NCBI GenBank assembly: GCA_022496805.1
Contig: CM040094.1
Span: 13,105,501 to 13,169,500, forward strand
Origin: Pohlia nutans
Taxonomy: Eukaryota > Streptophyta > Bryopsida > Bryales > Mniaceae
Direction of reading: 5' to 3'
DNA length: 64,000 bases
Below are positions 24,101 to 33,407 of this stretch, one piece after another. The notes beneath the pieces were generated by a model. The model had not been told where the DNA came from, ran no database searches, and worked only from the letters and a program-made list of their open reading frames with translations. The position numbers and the translations under genes are program-made. Every line of letters starts with the position of its first letter. Position 1 is the stretch's first letter.

Positions 24101-27100
24101 TCGAGCTTGTTGCACAAAACTACCCTGTTTAGGGGTGCTTCAGACTGTGGTTCAAGAAGTTGAGTCAAACATTGAGCATTCCTATTGATCGAGAGTTCAT
24201 GTTGGCTCAACTTCCCTTTGGACATGGTATCCTATGTGATGTCCTAACGGGAGGAATAATCTTGAACCAAGTTTAACCCCTAAAGGACCAAGGATTCATG
24301 GGTTTTAAAATGACAAGTTCAATTGATCATATGTGAAAAGCATAATTTAGATGGGATCAAATTTTATAATTATAGAATCAGTGAAGAACAATGCATGTGT
24401 TGGTCAAAAAACAAACAAATTTGAACAAAAGGAAGTCCATCCAGAACTTACTCAAAACTACTAAAAAAAACATGAGGTTCAATTTGGGCTTCTTGGTCAT
24501 TTAGGGGTTAAGTAAAAACACCACAATATGATCAATTGAGTTCCCATTTAAAACCATGAATCCTTGGTCCTTTAGGGGGTTAATAGGCTTTTTATTTGTC
24601 TCGTTTCATTAGTAGAATTTTGACTTGATAGTGTCTCTTTGCGACTTTTTTCATGTAAATTGAAAATGTGTAATTTCTAGGACACATTAAATGAGTTATA
24701 AATGACTGTTTTAGTGAGACAATCCTTTTTGGAGCCCATATTAGACCATTGCCCTAAATGACGATGCAAAAATACTCATTTGTTTTTCTTGTGGGCAGTT
24801 CAATTATAAAGACGCAGACGAGATGGTGGACTTCTGCATGCAACACGGGATACCGATGCGCGGCCATTGCATCTTTTGGGAAGCAGAGTGCAACTGCCAG
24901 GACTGGCTCAAAACTCTCACTGCCCCGGAGCTCGCGGACGCTTTGCAAAACCGAGCGGTGGACTTGCTCAGCCGCTACAAGGGCAAATTCCAGCACTATG
25001 ATGTCAACAATGAGATGCTTCATGGATGCTTCTTTCGCGACCGGCTGAGCCCCACCATTCTCCCTTACATGTTCAAAATGACTCACCAATTCGACCCCGA
25101 GGCCGTTCTTTTCGTGAATGACTACCACGTTGAAGACGGAGAGGACGGAAGCTCGGCTGCCGAGAAATATGTGGAACAGGTATTTGTCCTTGAGAGTGTG
25201 TGTATGTTATGCTTTCTTGTTTGGTTTTTGATTGCAGATTCGATGATGGTTTATGGTACCCGATCTGTTGTGTATGGCGATCTTTATTTACACGACATAT
25301 TGCTCACAACTATTGCAGTGCCCCCATTTCCATATAAAGAGGAAGTTTTCTCAAAAAACAAATTCACCATAATCTCAAAAACCAATTTACCTTCTACTTT
25401 TTTTTCCAACAAAGTGTTACTTTTATAAATTCATGTAATTTGAAAGTGCCTCCTTTTGCACATGGGTTAAAATTTCGTTGTTCATATTATTGTTCATGAT
25501 TGATTTTGGTCAGTAGCTACAAGGACTTGGAGTTTCATTGCTGATTCCTATTATTGTTCCTGACTAGTTTTGGTGTGTAGTCATGGAGACATAGGTGCAC
25601 AATCACTACACTAAAATTTTAGTGTCTGGGACACTATTTCTCAATACGGACACTATTTGACCATTTGGAGATACACTAAGTACTGTGATTTAGTGTCTGG
25701 GACTATTGCTCAATACGGACACTATTTGACCATTTGGAGATATGCTAAGTACGAGTTAGTTTTGTAAATAATTATGAAAAGCTTTTATGCATGTCCAACT
25801 TTTGATAAAACTTCTATACCAATATTGGAGAAAGAAAGGAAAAAAAAATTTGAATGTTCTTAGTCCTTTGTGAAATCCGAAATGCCATAATTAGTAAATT
25901 TTCCAAAATTTTGCAAAAATTGAAGAAATGGCATTTCATACAGTTTGAACTCTAAAATTAAGATATTTTGACATACAAGTGTTGAAACCGACCTAAGGGT
26001 ACGGCATAGTGTTTCAATAATTTTTTAAAATTTAACATGATAAAAACTTCAAATAAACCTTTTGGGTGTAGTGTTCCAATGACAAATGACAACTTTATGA
26101 TAAACTTTATAGTAAACATGACATGCCAGCTCATGTCACTCTCATGACCTAGAAGAACATGCCACTCTCAGTGGAAGTGGGAATGGCAAGTGGCAAACTC
26201 CTATGTACTGTAGGGACATTGTTTCTCCTCACCTTTGAACGAATTGTGATAAAAACATCAATTCTTGTTGGACACAAAATCACAAATCACAGTTTTAGTG
26301 TAGTGCATGAGCAGTTGTAAGTACAACCATCCTATATGTTGAAGTAGCTGTCGAAATATATTGAAAATATTTATGTTGAAATGTGTTGAGCAGGTGAAGT
26401 GGCTGCTGAAAGAAGGTGCACCAGTGGGAGCGATAGGGGTGCAGGGTCATGTTGACACCCCAGTTGGCCCTATCATTTGCAACTCTTTGGACAAGTTGAG
26501 TAGTGTGGGTATACCAATTTGGATGACTGAAATCGACGTCGCGGCCGCAAATGAGTATATCCGTGCAGACGACCTTGAGGTACACTCAAACCTCTTTATT
26601 ATGACCTCTCAAATGACATTTTAGAATATCATGCACATTTTAGTAGTATATTAATAAGACCCCAAGTGTTAAGATGAAAGAGGTTTGAGTGTATTTGTAA
26701 TTCACTTCTATACTTTGGACTAGATAACTGGTCAAGATAATTGGAAGTTATCGGACATAAATGGTTGGCATGAATGTACTTGTAGACACTAAGATCTCAC
26801 TTTTTGTCAATATTTGGAGGGTCTTCAACAAGTAGCGAAATCATGCCATTTAACCCTCTCCTACTTGACAAGCTAGAAAGTAATACTTGAATTGTGCAGG
26901 AAGACCTTTGTTTATGTCAACGTTGTTGTCAGTGAATGCAACATAGCTTAGAAGACAATTGGACTCTGTATCTATCTGAAGGGGAGGGGACATTGTATTA
27001 ATACAAGCTACACCTATAGTGAAATGAGAAAGTTTACAAAGTGAGAAAAAGCTCAAGTACATTCACATTTAACCCCTAAACGTACCAACCCTTTGAACAG

Positions 27101-27809
27101 AAGTAGATTCTAGCCTCAAAACTAGATATTAGTGTGGCTCAGATGTACATGTGGTTTACATGGGAAGACAATTGCAAGCATAAAATCTACCCAACAAATT
27201 TGACATACTTGTAGTTGGAGGCCTCTCCAATATTATCAACAGCTCCCCATTACAAGAGATTTATTGCAATTGGTAGAGAATTTAGTAGGCTTTCAAAGGT
27301 GACTTGGATGAAAATCATCCAAGGTTGAATGAAAAAGTTATAAGGCTTTGAATCTGTTCGTGATCCAATTTCTGGACCGGGGACATTTAGGGGTTAAAGT
27401 ACCTGAAATAAGTCTTGTAATCCTTGGCATTTTCCTTTCACACAATTTCACGCCAACTAATTTTTTTTGTGGTATTGATTTGAAGGTGATGCTGCGAGAG
27501 TGTTTTGCTCACCCAAGTGTGGAGGGGATCATGCTGTGGGGGTTCTGGGAGGGAGCCATTTCAAGGAAAAATGGCCACCTGGTGGACTCGGACAAACGTA
27601 TCAACGCTGCTGGCCAGCGCCTCATCTCCTTGAAGGAAGAATGGACCACCAGGCTTCGCTCCACAACGGGACAGTCCGGCCAGCTCCCCTTCCGGGGCTA
27701 CCATGGCCGTTACAGGGCATTTGTGGACTTTGGAGGAGCCTCTGAAATTGCTGTGGATTTTGAGGTCCCCCAAGCAGACGGCACATGCGTTCTCGAGCTT
27801 TCTGTGTAG
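12130..27809 (+). CDS. Endo-1,4-beta-xylanase, four CBM22 modules plus GH10 (13 exons)
   Basis: Hydrolyses internal beta-1,4 bonds of xylan, probably in wall remodelling. Exons: 12130-12339, 13165-13289, 14426-14570, 15874-16208, 17500-17674, 18446-18789, 20246-20423, 21599-22073, 22856-22920, 23602-23832, 24799-25179, 26394-26579, 27486-27809; total 3174 nt, 1057 residues, with frame kept across all junctions. Four CBM22-like modules precede the catalytic domain, each with an RT.W.G or RT..GWQGI core; modules 1-3 end in YLEGPP.G.D. GH10 signatures are GSCISRWN, WAVFENELKW, GHCIFWE, HYDVNNEM (acid/base Glu), GVQGHVDTPVGP, WMTEIDV (nucleophile Glu) and IMLWGFWEG. All catalytic residues are present. 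The start chosen is the ATG at 12130 (context GCCATGG); an in-frame ATG at 12058 is possible. No signal peptide is visible with either, so an upstream exon is possible. Intron 5 uses a GC donor (CAG|GCAAGA at 17675), needed to hold phase. Nearly every intron contains transposon insertions or tandem repeats. Confidence 0.93.
12425..12604 (+). mobile_element. Family B MITE remnants in xylanase intron 1
   Basis: The sequence from about 12425 matches the 3' half of family B (GATATAAAATTTAGTCC, then TTTTAAAACCATGGATCC and CCTTTAGGGGTTGA at about 12540). The last about 60 bases are repeated to 12604 with the same end. No 5' half is present. Confidence 0.55.
12776..13028. mobile_element. Foldback element, family F
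   Basis: Terminal inverted repeats begin TTCAGGAATTTAGTAC and end ACATTCCTGATGG. Long subterminal arms (around 'cgtgc.acatc.gatatttcatgggtt' and its complement) fold on each other. The same family occurs at 18196-18385 (partial), 19904-20179, 29195-29300 (half) and 37217-37472. It is non-coding and lies in xylanase intron 1. Confidence 0.8.
13300..13823 (+). mobile_element. Family B TTAA MITE carrying two nested insertions
   Basis: The left boundary TTAACCCCAAGAAGCCCAAA and right part CGAATCCTTGGACCTTTAA belong to family B. It is interrupted at 13423-13729 by a different element and abutted at its right TTAA by family A (13820-14112). It lies in xylanase intron 2. Confidence 0.8.
13423..13729. 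mobile_element. TIR element AGGGGTTGTCACAC with 3-bp target repeat
   Basis: 307 bp with perfect 18-base inverted ends AGGGGTTGTCACACATCC. It is flanked by ACT on both sides (13420-13422 and 13730-13732). Other family B copies read TTCTTCACTGATTCC without interruption at this point, which supports a 3-bp duplication. The interior is non-coding with several partial repeats of the 'cattctcc' type. The superfamily is uncertain; a 3-bp target repeat fits PIF/Harbinger-like or CACTA-like elements. Confidence 0.85.
13820..14112 (+). mobile_element. TTAA MITE, family A
   Basis: Bounded by TTAACCCCTAAACTTCCCAGC and GGTATGTTTAGGGGTTAA. Its left TTAA coincides with the right end of the family B element, so it inserted there or replaced its terminal bases. 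Non-coding, in xylanase intron 2. Confidence 0.85.
15174..15777. repeat. Intronic minisatellite, about five units
   Basis: Two units of about 147 bases (from 15174 and 15321) are followed by three shorter units of about 90-100 bases (from about 15467, 15569 and 15660). Each contains the core 'aacttattcata.(c/g)gtgtccaaa' and 'catgctaaagtacgttgga'. The last unit regains the tail found in the first two. It ends within 100 bases of the exon 4 acceptor of the xylanase gene. Confidence 0.85.
16254..16281. repeat. Short interstitial telomere-type repeat (CCCTAAA)
   Basis: Four consecutive CCCTAAA-type units (one reads CCCTAGA) lie in xylanase intron 4, about 45 bases past the donor. This is the common plant telomere unit. 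The array is too short to be a telomere remnant of consequence. Confidence 0.75.
16349..16677 (+). mobile_element. TTAA MITE, family A, sharing a TTAA with family B
   Basis: 329 bp, from TTAACCCCTAAACGTCCCAGC to GGTATGTTTAGGGGTTAA. Its right TTAA (16674-16677) is also the left TTAA of the next element. In xylanase intron 4. Confidence 0.88.
16674..16949 (-). mobile_element. TTAA MITE, family B
   Basis: Starts TTAACCCTTAAAGGACCAAGG and ends TTGGTCCTGTGGGGGTTAA. The interior has a short internal duplication around 'agtatttttcactagaatcaa'. Adjacent to family A with one shared TTAA, as expected for insertion into its target repeat. Confidence 0.8.
16950..17426. mobile_element. Family B MITE remnant and flanking direct repeat
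   Basis: About 17231-17426 is family B lacking its left end; the right end is GGTGCTTTAGGGGTTAA. Upstream, 'cagggagccaagtt' occurs at about 16957 and again at 17201, each followed by a similar 'aatgatatcattttaag' stretch, marking a local duplication. In xylanase intron 4. Confidence 0.6.
18196..18385. mobile_element. Foldback element, family F, 5'-truncated
   Basis: Matches family F from the 'ccgatatttcatgggttcgtac' segment to the right end CCTAAATTCCTGATG. The left terminus is replaced by unrelated sequence. It ends about 60 bases before the exon 6 acceptor of the xylanase gene. Confidence 0.7.
18791..19030 (+). mobile_element. Family B MITE inserted at a xylanase splice donor
   Basis: The left boundary TTAGCCCTTAAAGGACCATA starts one base into intron 6: exon 6 ends at 18789, the donor G is 18790 and the donor T is the first base of the element's TTAA (now TTAG). 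The right end is GGTCCTTTAGGGGTTAG. Both TTAA copies are mutated to TTAG. Confidence 0.8.
19063..19293 (-). mobile_element. Family B MITE, slightly shortened right end
   Basis: Starts TTAAACCCTAAAGGACCAAGG and ends TTATGGTCCTTAA, missing the last TTAGGGG bases before TTAA. It is inverted relative to the copy 30 bases upstream, so a transcript of intron 6 would contain an inverted family B pair. Confidence 0.75.
19290..19839. mobile_element. Possible longer TTAA element
   Basis: Begins TTAACGTCCCAGGGTGTCC, directly at the right TTAA of the preceding element, and ends GGACGCTAGGACGATGGGACGTT. The outer AACGTCCCA is an imperfect inverted repeat. No second TTAA is present at the right end, so the call is weak. 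Confidence 0.3.
19904..20179. mobile_element. Foldback element, family F, full length
   Basis: 276 bp with inverted ends CATCAGGAAATTAGGACCCC and GAGGTTCTAAATTCCTGATG. The subterminal arms are complementary over about 100 bases. Non-coding, in xylanase intron 6. Confidence 0.82.
20874..21595. repeat. Tandem duplication reaching a splice acceptor
   Basis: Copy 1 (20874-21156) and copy 2 (21157-21595) share 'gagcactgcc.tattacgtatacatac', 'aacggaatatatctgtatac' and 'gcgttgact(c)ttttttt(t)gag'. Copy 2 has about 160 extra bases (about 21396-21555). The end of copy 2 supplies the polypyrimidine tract immediately before the exon 8 acceptor (21598); the same tract in copy 1 lacks the final GCAG. Confidence 0.75.
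22098..22655. mobile_element. Family C-like TTAA element interrupted by family B
   Basis: Outer ends are inverted TTAACCCTTAAACGTCAA (left copy split, right copy intact at 22638-22655). Family B (22105-22343) sits exactly in the TTAA within this terminal repeat. Removing B and one TTAA restores a perfect 18-base terminal repeat. In xylanase intron 8. Confidence 0.9.
22105..22343 (-). mobile_element. Family B TTAA MITE, full length, nested
   Basis: 239 bp with TTAA at both ends and terminal inverted repeat TTAACCCCTAAAGGACCA. It interrupts the terminal repeat of the 22098-22655 element, giving direct proof of a TTAA duplication. Confidence 0.92.
23137..23500. mobile_element. Degenerate Stowaway-like MITE
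   Basis: The left end ATTCCCTTTGTCTTCAAATA and right end AATTATTTTGGGATA are decayed forms of the CTCCCTCCGTCCCA terminus seen intact at 45686. Both are next to a complementary 'ATAATTGTCCT' block. Flanking TA is plausible. It lies in xylanase intron 9. Confidence 0.5.
24273..24583 (-). mobile_element. Family B TTAA MITE plus a second family B end
   Basis: 24273-24511 is a full-length copy (239 bp, TTAACCCCTAAAGGACCAAGG to GGTCATTTAGGGGTTAA). Directly after it, 24512-24583 is the last about 70 bases of another copy, in opposite orientation, ending CCTTTAGGGGGTTAA. In xylanase intron 10. Confidence 0.85.
25604..26305. mobile_element. Element with CACTACACTAAAA inverted ends
   Basis: Perfect 13-base inverted ends CACTACACTAAAA bound about 700 bp in xylanase intron 11. 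Near the left end a 66-base segment ('gtgtctggga..cacta..gaccatttggagata') is tandemly doubled (about 25621-25745). About 85 bases inside the right end recur at about 59880-59980 on the other strand. The CACTA-like terminus suggests a non-autonomous CACTA element, but no clear 3-bp target repeat is seen. Confidence 0.6.
27069..27397 (-). mobile_element. TTAA MITE, family A, inverted
   Basis: 329 bp, reverse orientation, from TTAACCCCTAAACGTACCAAC to GGGGACATTTAGGGGTTAA. It lies in xylanase intron 12, about 90 bases before the last exon. Confidence 0.88.
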
Positions 27810-28077
27810 CAATGGCTTCTGTTTGTTGTAATTCTTTACATCAGAGCCACCCTCAGAATAATAATGCAGTTTTGTACCAGCGAAAACCGCCATTTTATAT
27901 GATCTTAATTTTCAAATATCCATTAAATAGTGAGAGCCTACAAACTGATGGGATTGTGTACAGTCTAGGATGACTCTTTGTAATATGAAGATATTCTCTT
28001 GTTTCAAGAAATACATATGTGACAAGTCATTTCTGTGACTAATCCATGAAGTCATGCATTGGCTTCCCAAACACGAG

Positions 28078-29165
28078 TTGTAATAAGGAGGGATTACTCT
28101 TTACATCTTGTGTTATCAATGTTTAGGTTTTAGTGTCTCATAGGCTCTCATGTTCTAATTGATTATGTACATGTTCTAATTGATTTTGTACATCTTGTGG
28201 AATCAGTATCTAGGTTTTGGTATGTGGATTCAAATGTAAAGATCACATGTTGCGTCATGGATGATTATGGGTGGACATGTAGACTAAAATTACTCAGTTT
28301 TGTGTTCTTGCCATCACACCCTCCTTTTTACAAGAAGCTACATACAAATGTGATAAGGAGTTCTACATGTGTAAAGGCTCTGTGATATGTAAAGAAAGCG
28401 GGAGTATGGGAATTAACCCCTAAAGGACCATAAGGCCCCCACGAGGCTTTTGGAATTAGAGAGTGAGGAAATTCGAATTCTTAGGCTTTGAATTGTAGGA
28501 TGAGCAACAAAGAAACCTTGACTCTTTTTGAGAGCTGAATTTGTAAGTACTTCTTGATTGTAAATTCATGAAGTGTGCAATTTTTGGTGATTTTTTTGAG
28601 TTGCAAGGAGGCTATCAAGGCGTCACCTCAGACCCTCGTATCTTCCTCTTCACAACTCCAAATTACGTGAATTCTTTTAGCACATGTTATGGTCCCTGAT
28701 GTACAGTATAGGAGTCTTTCTTCGTTGGATCACTATAAAATTGAATCTCTTTCAACTCATCAGTAAACAAACTATAATTACAACCTTAATATGACTGTCT
28801 CTTGGAATGGTTGTACAGCACAACGTCTAATCCTGATCATCGACAAGTAAGTGACCCAGGTGGCCTTTGCCGGAAGGAGCTGTCGCCCAGCCGGCGTAGT
28901 AAAACGATTTCTTAAACTCGGAGAACTTGATGGCTCTAAACCTGGGACGCTCCTCCGCTCTCGGCAACAACTCAGGAATGGGACCGACAACCGTGTCGTC
29001 TGCAGGGGCACTGAACGTGGCAATGGACATGCGAGGCTTGGAGCTCACAAACGCCTCGGTGCTCCACACTTCTGTACCTCCCATTGCTCAAGATCTGCAA
29101 CCACCAAGGCAGTGCCCAGGATGTCAATACTAGGGAAACAAAAATGTTCTCAAAACTCATCAGGT
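28078..29165. repeat. Segmental duplicate of 36187-37215
   Basis: About 1.05 kb aligns with 36187-37215 in the same orientation at high identity, with small indels. It contains the last exon and 3' flank of the dioxygenase gene plus the start of a family B end (28413). It sits just downstream of the xylanase gene, so only the 3' end of the dioxygenase was copied. Confidence 0.9.
28827..29094 (-). pseudogene. Orphan last exon of a 2-oxoglutarate dioxygenase
   Basis: Nearly identical to exon 4 of the intact gene at 36885-37148, including the preserved acceptor and stop. The frame opens ILSNGRYRSVEH, then one extra base near 29056 shifts it; the rest (KPRMSIATFSAPADDTVVGP to HLGHLLVDDQD) is in another frame. 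Exons 1-3 are absent. It cannot encode an enzyme by itself. Confidence 0.9.
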
Positions 29166-29194
29166 GAAGTTATTGTTATCTAATAAAGTACACA

Positions 29195-29300
29195 ATCTAT
29201 GGGAAATCCATGTAGAATCTGTGCGAAAAATGTACAAACCCATGAAATATTGGATGTGGCACGGAAATCATTGAAAAACAGTGGGGTCCGAAATTCATGA
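29195..29300. mobile_element. Family F foldback, right half
   Basis: Matches the right half of family F ('gtgcgaaaaatgtac.aacccatgaaatat') and ends GGGGTCCGAAATTCATGA. The left half is absent. Confidence 0.6.
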
Positions 29301-29346
29301 AGTTCATGGTTATTACAAGGGGGTACAGTTATGATCGGGACACATG

Positions 29347-29462
29347 TAGTATCGGGAACCTCACCTCCGCAAATGTACCCCTTGGCGACATTCTACAGAG
29401 GCTAATACACGGGAGGGGTTAATACACGGGAGGGGTTAACACACCGGAGGTTCCCGATACTA
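29347..29462. repeat. Inverted repeat around a short tandem repeat
   Basis: TAGTATCGGGAACCTC (29347-29362) pairs perfectly with its complement at 29447-29462. Between them 'taatacacgggaggggt' is repeated twice in tandem. It may be a small hairpin element; no family partner is seen in the window. Confidence 0.6.
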
Positions 29463-29554
29463 CATTCTATCCGCATTAGACTATGTGTAAGCTCCGTGCA
29501 TGAGCTTTTCGTCTAATTAAAGCAAGTGAAATTCTTAGCTAGTACGTACTTTTT

Positions 29555-29845
29555 ATGAGTATCGCATATACTCTGCTTATGCAAGTGGTTACTGTAGTGT
29601 CCTTTGGTGTGTTGAACTATTCTCTGAGTATTGCATATGCTCAACCTGGGTGCATTGTTTCGAACAGTCATATTTAATAATTTCAATAGTATTCAATATT
29701 ATGAGTATCGCATATACTCTGCTTATGCAAGTGGTTACTGTAGCGTCCTTTGGCGTGTTGAACTGATTCTGGGTATCACATATACTCAACTTGAGTGAAT
29801 TGTCTTGAACAGTCATATTTAATAGTTTCAGTAGTATGCAATAGA
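29555..29845. repeat. Tandem duplication, 146-base unit
   Basis: Units 29555-29700 and 29701-29845 both start 'atgagtatcgcatatactctgc' and are about 90% identical. The unit contains internal 'gtat.(g/a)catat(a/g)ctc' echoes. No coding content. Confidence 0.85.
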
Positions 29846-31913
29846 GGTTAACTCCAACAGATAATTCATTTTTGACTCCCCTGATGCTCTTGCTCGAACA
29901 GCGTGAGGTTCTACACGCTCGTGATCAGACCTCGCATTCGTCTCGAACATCTCATCTCCCTCTGGAGGGTATCTCATCAGCCATTGTTAGCAATGTTAGG
30001 GTCATACGACCCAGCCCATCTGAGCCCACGGCGTTGATAGGATCGTTTTGGCAACCTAGATACTGTCCAGATGCTCCTGATAGCATCCAACAGTTTTGTA
30101 GAGTAGGAGGCTTCGGCGTTCCACTATTCAGCTGCCGATCGACGTCTGTCGCTCGGTTCTGAGATAGTATGTGACAAGGCCCTCCCCTCCTCTTCATGCT
30201 TGTTTCAATTTTGTTGTTAACGTTGGTCGATGCTTGCTGGTATCATGAATCTCGAACAGGGACTTGCCTTATGTCATCATGGCCGGCTTAGGTCAAACCC
30301 GCAAAGGCAGAAGCTGCTAATTTAATGGGTCCGTTTCTTTGTTTTCGGAGCAGTAAATAGAAACAGATTGTGTAGCCTGAGCTCTGTTCTCGAGACGATT
30401 AATTGGCAGCTCTCGTGTAACCAGATTTTGGAAATTATCCGGCAGTATTTCTCGCATCGAACAGTGAATGTGCAAGATCCTAGCCTCCCAGCAGACATCG
30501 TGAATGTCCTCTGTAATGGAGTGTCTTTGGTGGGTTTAATTCCTATTCATAAGCTAATTTTTTTACTTTGAGGTTTTCATGTCTCCATCTTCACTGTTCC
30601 ATCGAGTCTGATTTGTGACTTGCAGTATATCAGATTCTGCGCCAGATTTTACCTCAAAACTTCTGGTATGGTATGGTTTGCTTAGACTGCTTCCCCTGGT
30701 GTGGTTTGGTGAAAATCTACACAATAGGTTTTTTTTATTGATCACTTGCTTGATCTCATTCACATTCGATGAGTTCTTGGTGTAGTTGCTCTAATTTGGA
30801 TATCGCATTTTTTTGGACCTGCTTTCTACAATGATGTATGGTCATCATAGAATGTTACTTTTGTGTGGGATCATTTACATATTACAGAGCCGAGTCCCTT
30901 TCATTGGATACGAGGCCTTGTTGACAGTATGTTTTTAACTTGTTAGCAGTTGCGACTGCTTGTTGGAGCCTGTGGAAAGACCTTAGAACTGGTCTAGGAA
31001 CTCTTGGCATGGGGGAGGCGGATGATGAAGGGATGAAGCTGCCCAATTGAGGTGCACTGTCTGTAGGTAAGCTAATTTTTCTTCTATCTGCCGGAAAATG
31101 TTTAAATCATTTCTGTAGTTGAGCCCAGAAATGTAAATGAAATTTACACTAGCTCATTCTACAGCTGACAGTTTTGTGCTAGTCATCGCACTGTTTCATC
31201 ACAGATTATTATCTGTATTAATGTTGGGGTGCAGTTATGTTTGAATTAGCTTATCTCTGGGCTGGCCCTCACCTGCATTGATTTAGTCGAGAAAGGCGCT
31301 TATTGATTATGTAGTAGGTCTTTCAGTAAATGTTTCAATTGTTGCACACATAGCCCTATTTGTGGAGCAATTTGGGGCAGATTTTGAAGAATGAACTCTG
31401 TTCTTGAAATGATTCGAGTAGGTGTCAAAAATCAGATTCGGTGTAAACATCTGGTGTTGTTGCTTTTATACACCAATTCAAAGCATTCAGTCAGCATGGT
31501 CAACCATGTTTATTATCTTGTTTCTCCACCCACTAATACCCGATTACCGCTCATCTTACAGCTTGACGAGGGGGCACACTCAAGCTCCAAGGAGCTGTCC
31601 ATAGGGCTGGGTTTTGAAACTTACGGAAGATCAGGATTCTATGGAACATCCTTCAGGCTCAGAAGAGGGTAAAGTTCCTTTCACATCAAGCAACTTCATG
31701 TCCATTTACTGTTGCTTTATTGAATGATGATCTATGTAAACGGACGTGCTTACTAAGATTAATATACTGGAAGCACGCATCTTTCTTGGCCACGCATGAA
31801 ATATATTGTGTGATGCACTTGACGATGTCAATTTGTTTCTATACTAGGGCCGTAGACGTACGCTGAGTTTTCCGCTGTGCAAATGAATCTGCGCAGAGGG
31901 TAACGCTGGTGGA
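29846..31913. other. Upstream region of the kinase gene, no gene recognised
   Basis: Base composition is less AT-rich than the repeats, and short open frames (for example 29872-30162 and 31391-31672) occur, but none shows a recognisable motif. The region could contain untranslated leader exons of the kinase gene. I see no transposon ends here. Confidence 0.4.
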
Positions 31914-33407
31914 ATGGAAAAGCTTGATTCGTACTTGGAGCTTGCAAAAGGCTGTATGGAGGCAGTTCAGAAGATGTCTTCACCGAAATTTAATAACGAA
32001 CAGATCGGATATCTTGCTGATAAACTATCAGCAGTGGTTAAGAGTGCAGGTTTGTTTTCAGAGATATTACGTTGCAACCAACATGGACCAAGTTCATCTT
32101 CGGATGTTGTGAAGTGGGTTGAAACCTACAAACTCGTGCTGGCTCTGGCAAAGCAAATCGAAAGCTTCGTCCAAGGTTGTTGCAGAGATGCATGGGTGGA
32201 AGCTGCGATGACATTATCAGATGTGGCGGAGTATGTCTCATCACTGGGATTCAATCTGGAGTTGTGTAGGGTTTTCTTCTGTGAAGGGCAATGTGGAGCA
32301 ATGCATTGTGGCCTCACTTTAGTCGAGGTTGATGGCATCAATAAGGCTGAAGTTGAATCGGTGAAGCAGAAGGCCTCTGTGGATTTGGACTCATTACTCA
32401 AGAAAGTGACTTTAGAACTGGATTCCTCGGATCTGGCGAAGTACCTACTTCAAAGACTTGTGAGAGTTCATCCTGGTCCAACTCCCGATGAGGGAAATCG
32501 TATGGGCAGGCTGTTTGATTGGGTGATATCAGGTAGTAAACCAAAGCAGCTGGGAAGAGGTGCTTCAGCTACTGTATACAAGGTGATGTGGTTAGGAACT
32601 CCAGTTGCGAAGAAGACGTTCTTTGGGTCGAGAAACGTAGACTTCTTGAAGGAAGTTGACATCCTATCACGATTGCATCATCCCAACATCATGTCCATGT
32701 TTTGTAGTACGATGAATAAGAAGAATTGTTCAATTATCATGGAGTTGATGGATGGAGATCTTTTTTCTCTGATGGAAAGAAGATGTGAAGAGAATAGTGA
32801 TTCTCCTCCATTCTCCATTTCAGAAGCAATTGACATCATGCTTCAAGTAGCCGAAGGTGTGAATTACCTCCACACCAAGGGAATCGTACATCGGGATTTG
32901 AAATCAATGAACATTCTTGTGAAAAGCGTGAAGACATTGGAATTAGAGACTGGATATGTACAAGCCAAAGTGGTGGACTTTGGTTTATCAAAGACTAAGG
33001 AGAGAAGTGCCACATTTTCCAATATGACCTACAATCAAGGTACTTGGAGGTGGATGGCTCCTGAAATGATTGAGATGATTGTGGATAATCAAGAATACAT
33101 CACAAGAAGTGAAGAATTGCCCAAGTATAAATTCAAGTGTGACATTTATAGCTTTGCCATGGTGTGCTATGAGATATTGACCGGAGATTTACCTTTCAAA
33201 GATGAGGAGATACCAAGGAAGGTAAAGAAGATGGTATTGAAGGGTGAGCGACCAAAATTACCTCCTTATTGTCCATCCTTGTTGAAGACTTTAATTCAAG
33301 AATGTTGGAGTAGCAAGCCTGAAGACCGTCCAACTTTTGGCATCATTTGTTCAAGGCTGAAATATTTGAAGTATTTACTTATTAGAGGTAAGCGTTTTCT
33401 ATCATAA
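31914..33407 (+). CDS. Tyrosine-kinase-like Ser/Thr protein kinase
   Basis: 497 residues, predicted soluble, with no signal peptide or membrane segment. Residues 1-200 are a helical region without a motif I can name; it resembles the N-terminal helical part of plant TKL kinases. The kinase domain spans about 205-480: glycine loop GRGASATVYK, ATP-binding Lys233 (VAKKTF), catalytic loop HRDLKSMN (His326, Asp328), DFGLSK (Asp355), GTWRWMAPEM, CDIYSFAMVCYE, and ECWSSKPEDRPTF. All key catalytic residues are present, so it should be active. The frame ends in LLIRGKRFLS; a good donor (AGAG|GTAAGC at 33388) just before the stop suggests that a downstream exon could replace the last residues. Splicing to the acceptor at 33723 would add about ten residues, then stop. 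Substrate and pathway are unknown. Confidence 0.88.
   Translation: MEKLDSYLELAKGCMEAVQKMSSPKFNNEQIGYLADKLSAVVKSAGLFSEILRCNQHGPSSSSDVVKWVETYKLVLALAKQIESFVQGCCRDAWVEAAMTLSDVAEYVSSLGFNLELCRVFFCEGQCGAMHCGLTLVEVDGINKAEVESVKQKASVDLDSLLKKVTLELDSSDLAKYLLQRLVRVHPGPTPDEGNRMGRLFDWVISGSKPKQLGRGASATVYKVMWLGTPVAKKTFFGSRNVDFLKEVDILSRLHHPNIMSMFCSTMNKKNCSIIMELMDGDLFSLMERRCEENSDSPPFSISEAIDIMLQVAEGVNYLHTKGIVHRDLKSMNILVKSVKTLELETGYVQAKVVDFGLSKTKERSATFSNMTYNQGTWRWMAPEMIEMIVDNQEYITRSEELPKYKFKCDIYSFAMVCYEILTGDLPFKDEEIPRKVKKMVLKGERPKLPPYCPSLLKTLIQECWSSKPEDRPTFGIICSRLKYLKYLLIRGKRFLS

Noticed and set aside
29872..30162. 96-codon open frame upstream of the kinase
   Set aside because: No similarity to any family I know and no supporting splice sites; kept only as part of the uncharacterised upstream region.
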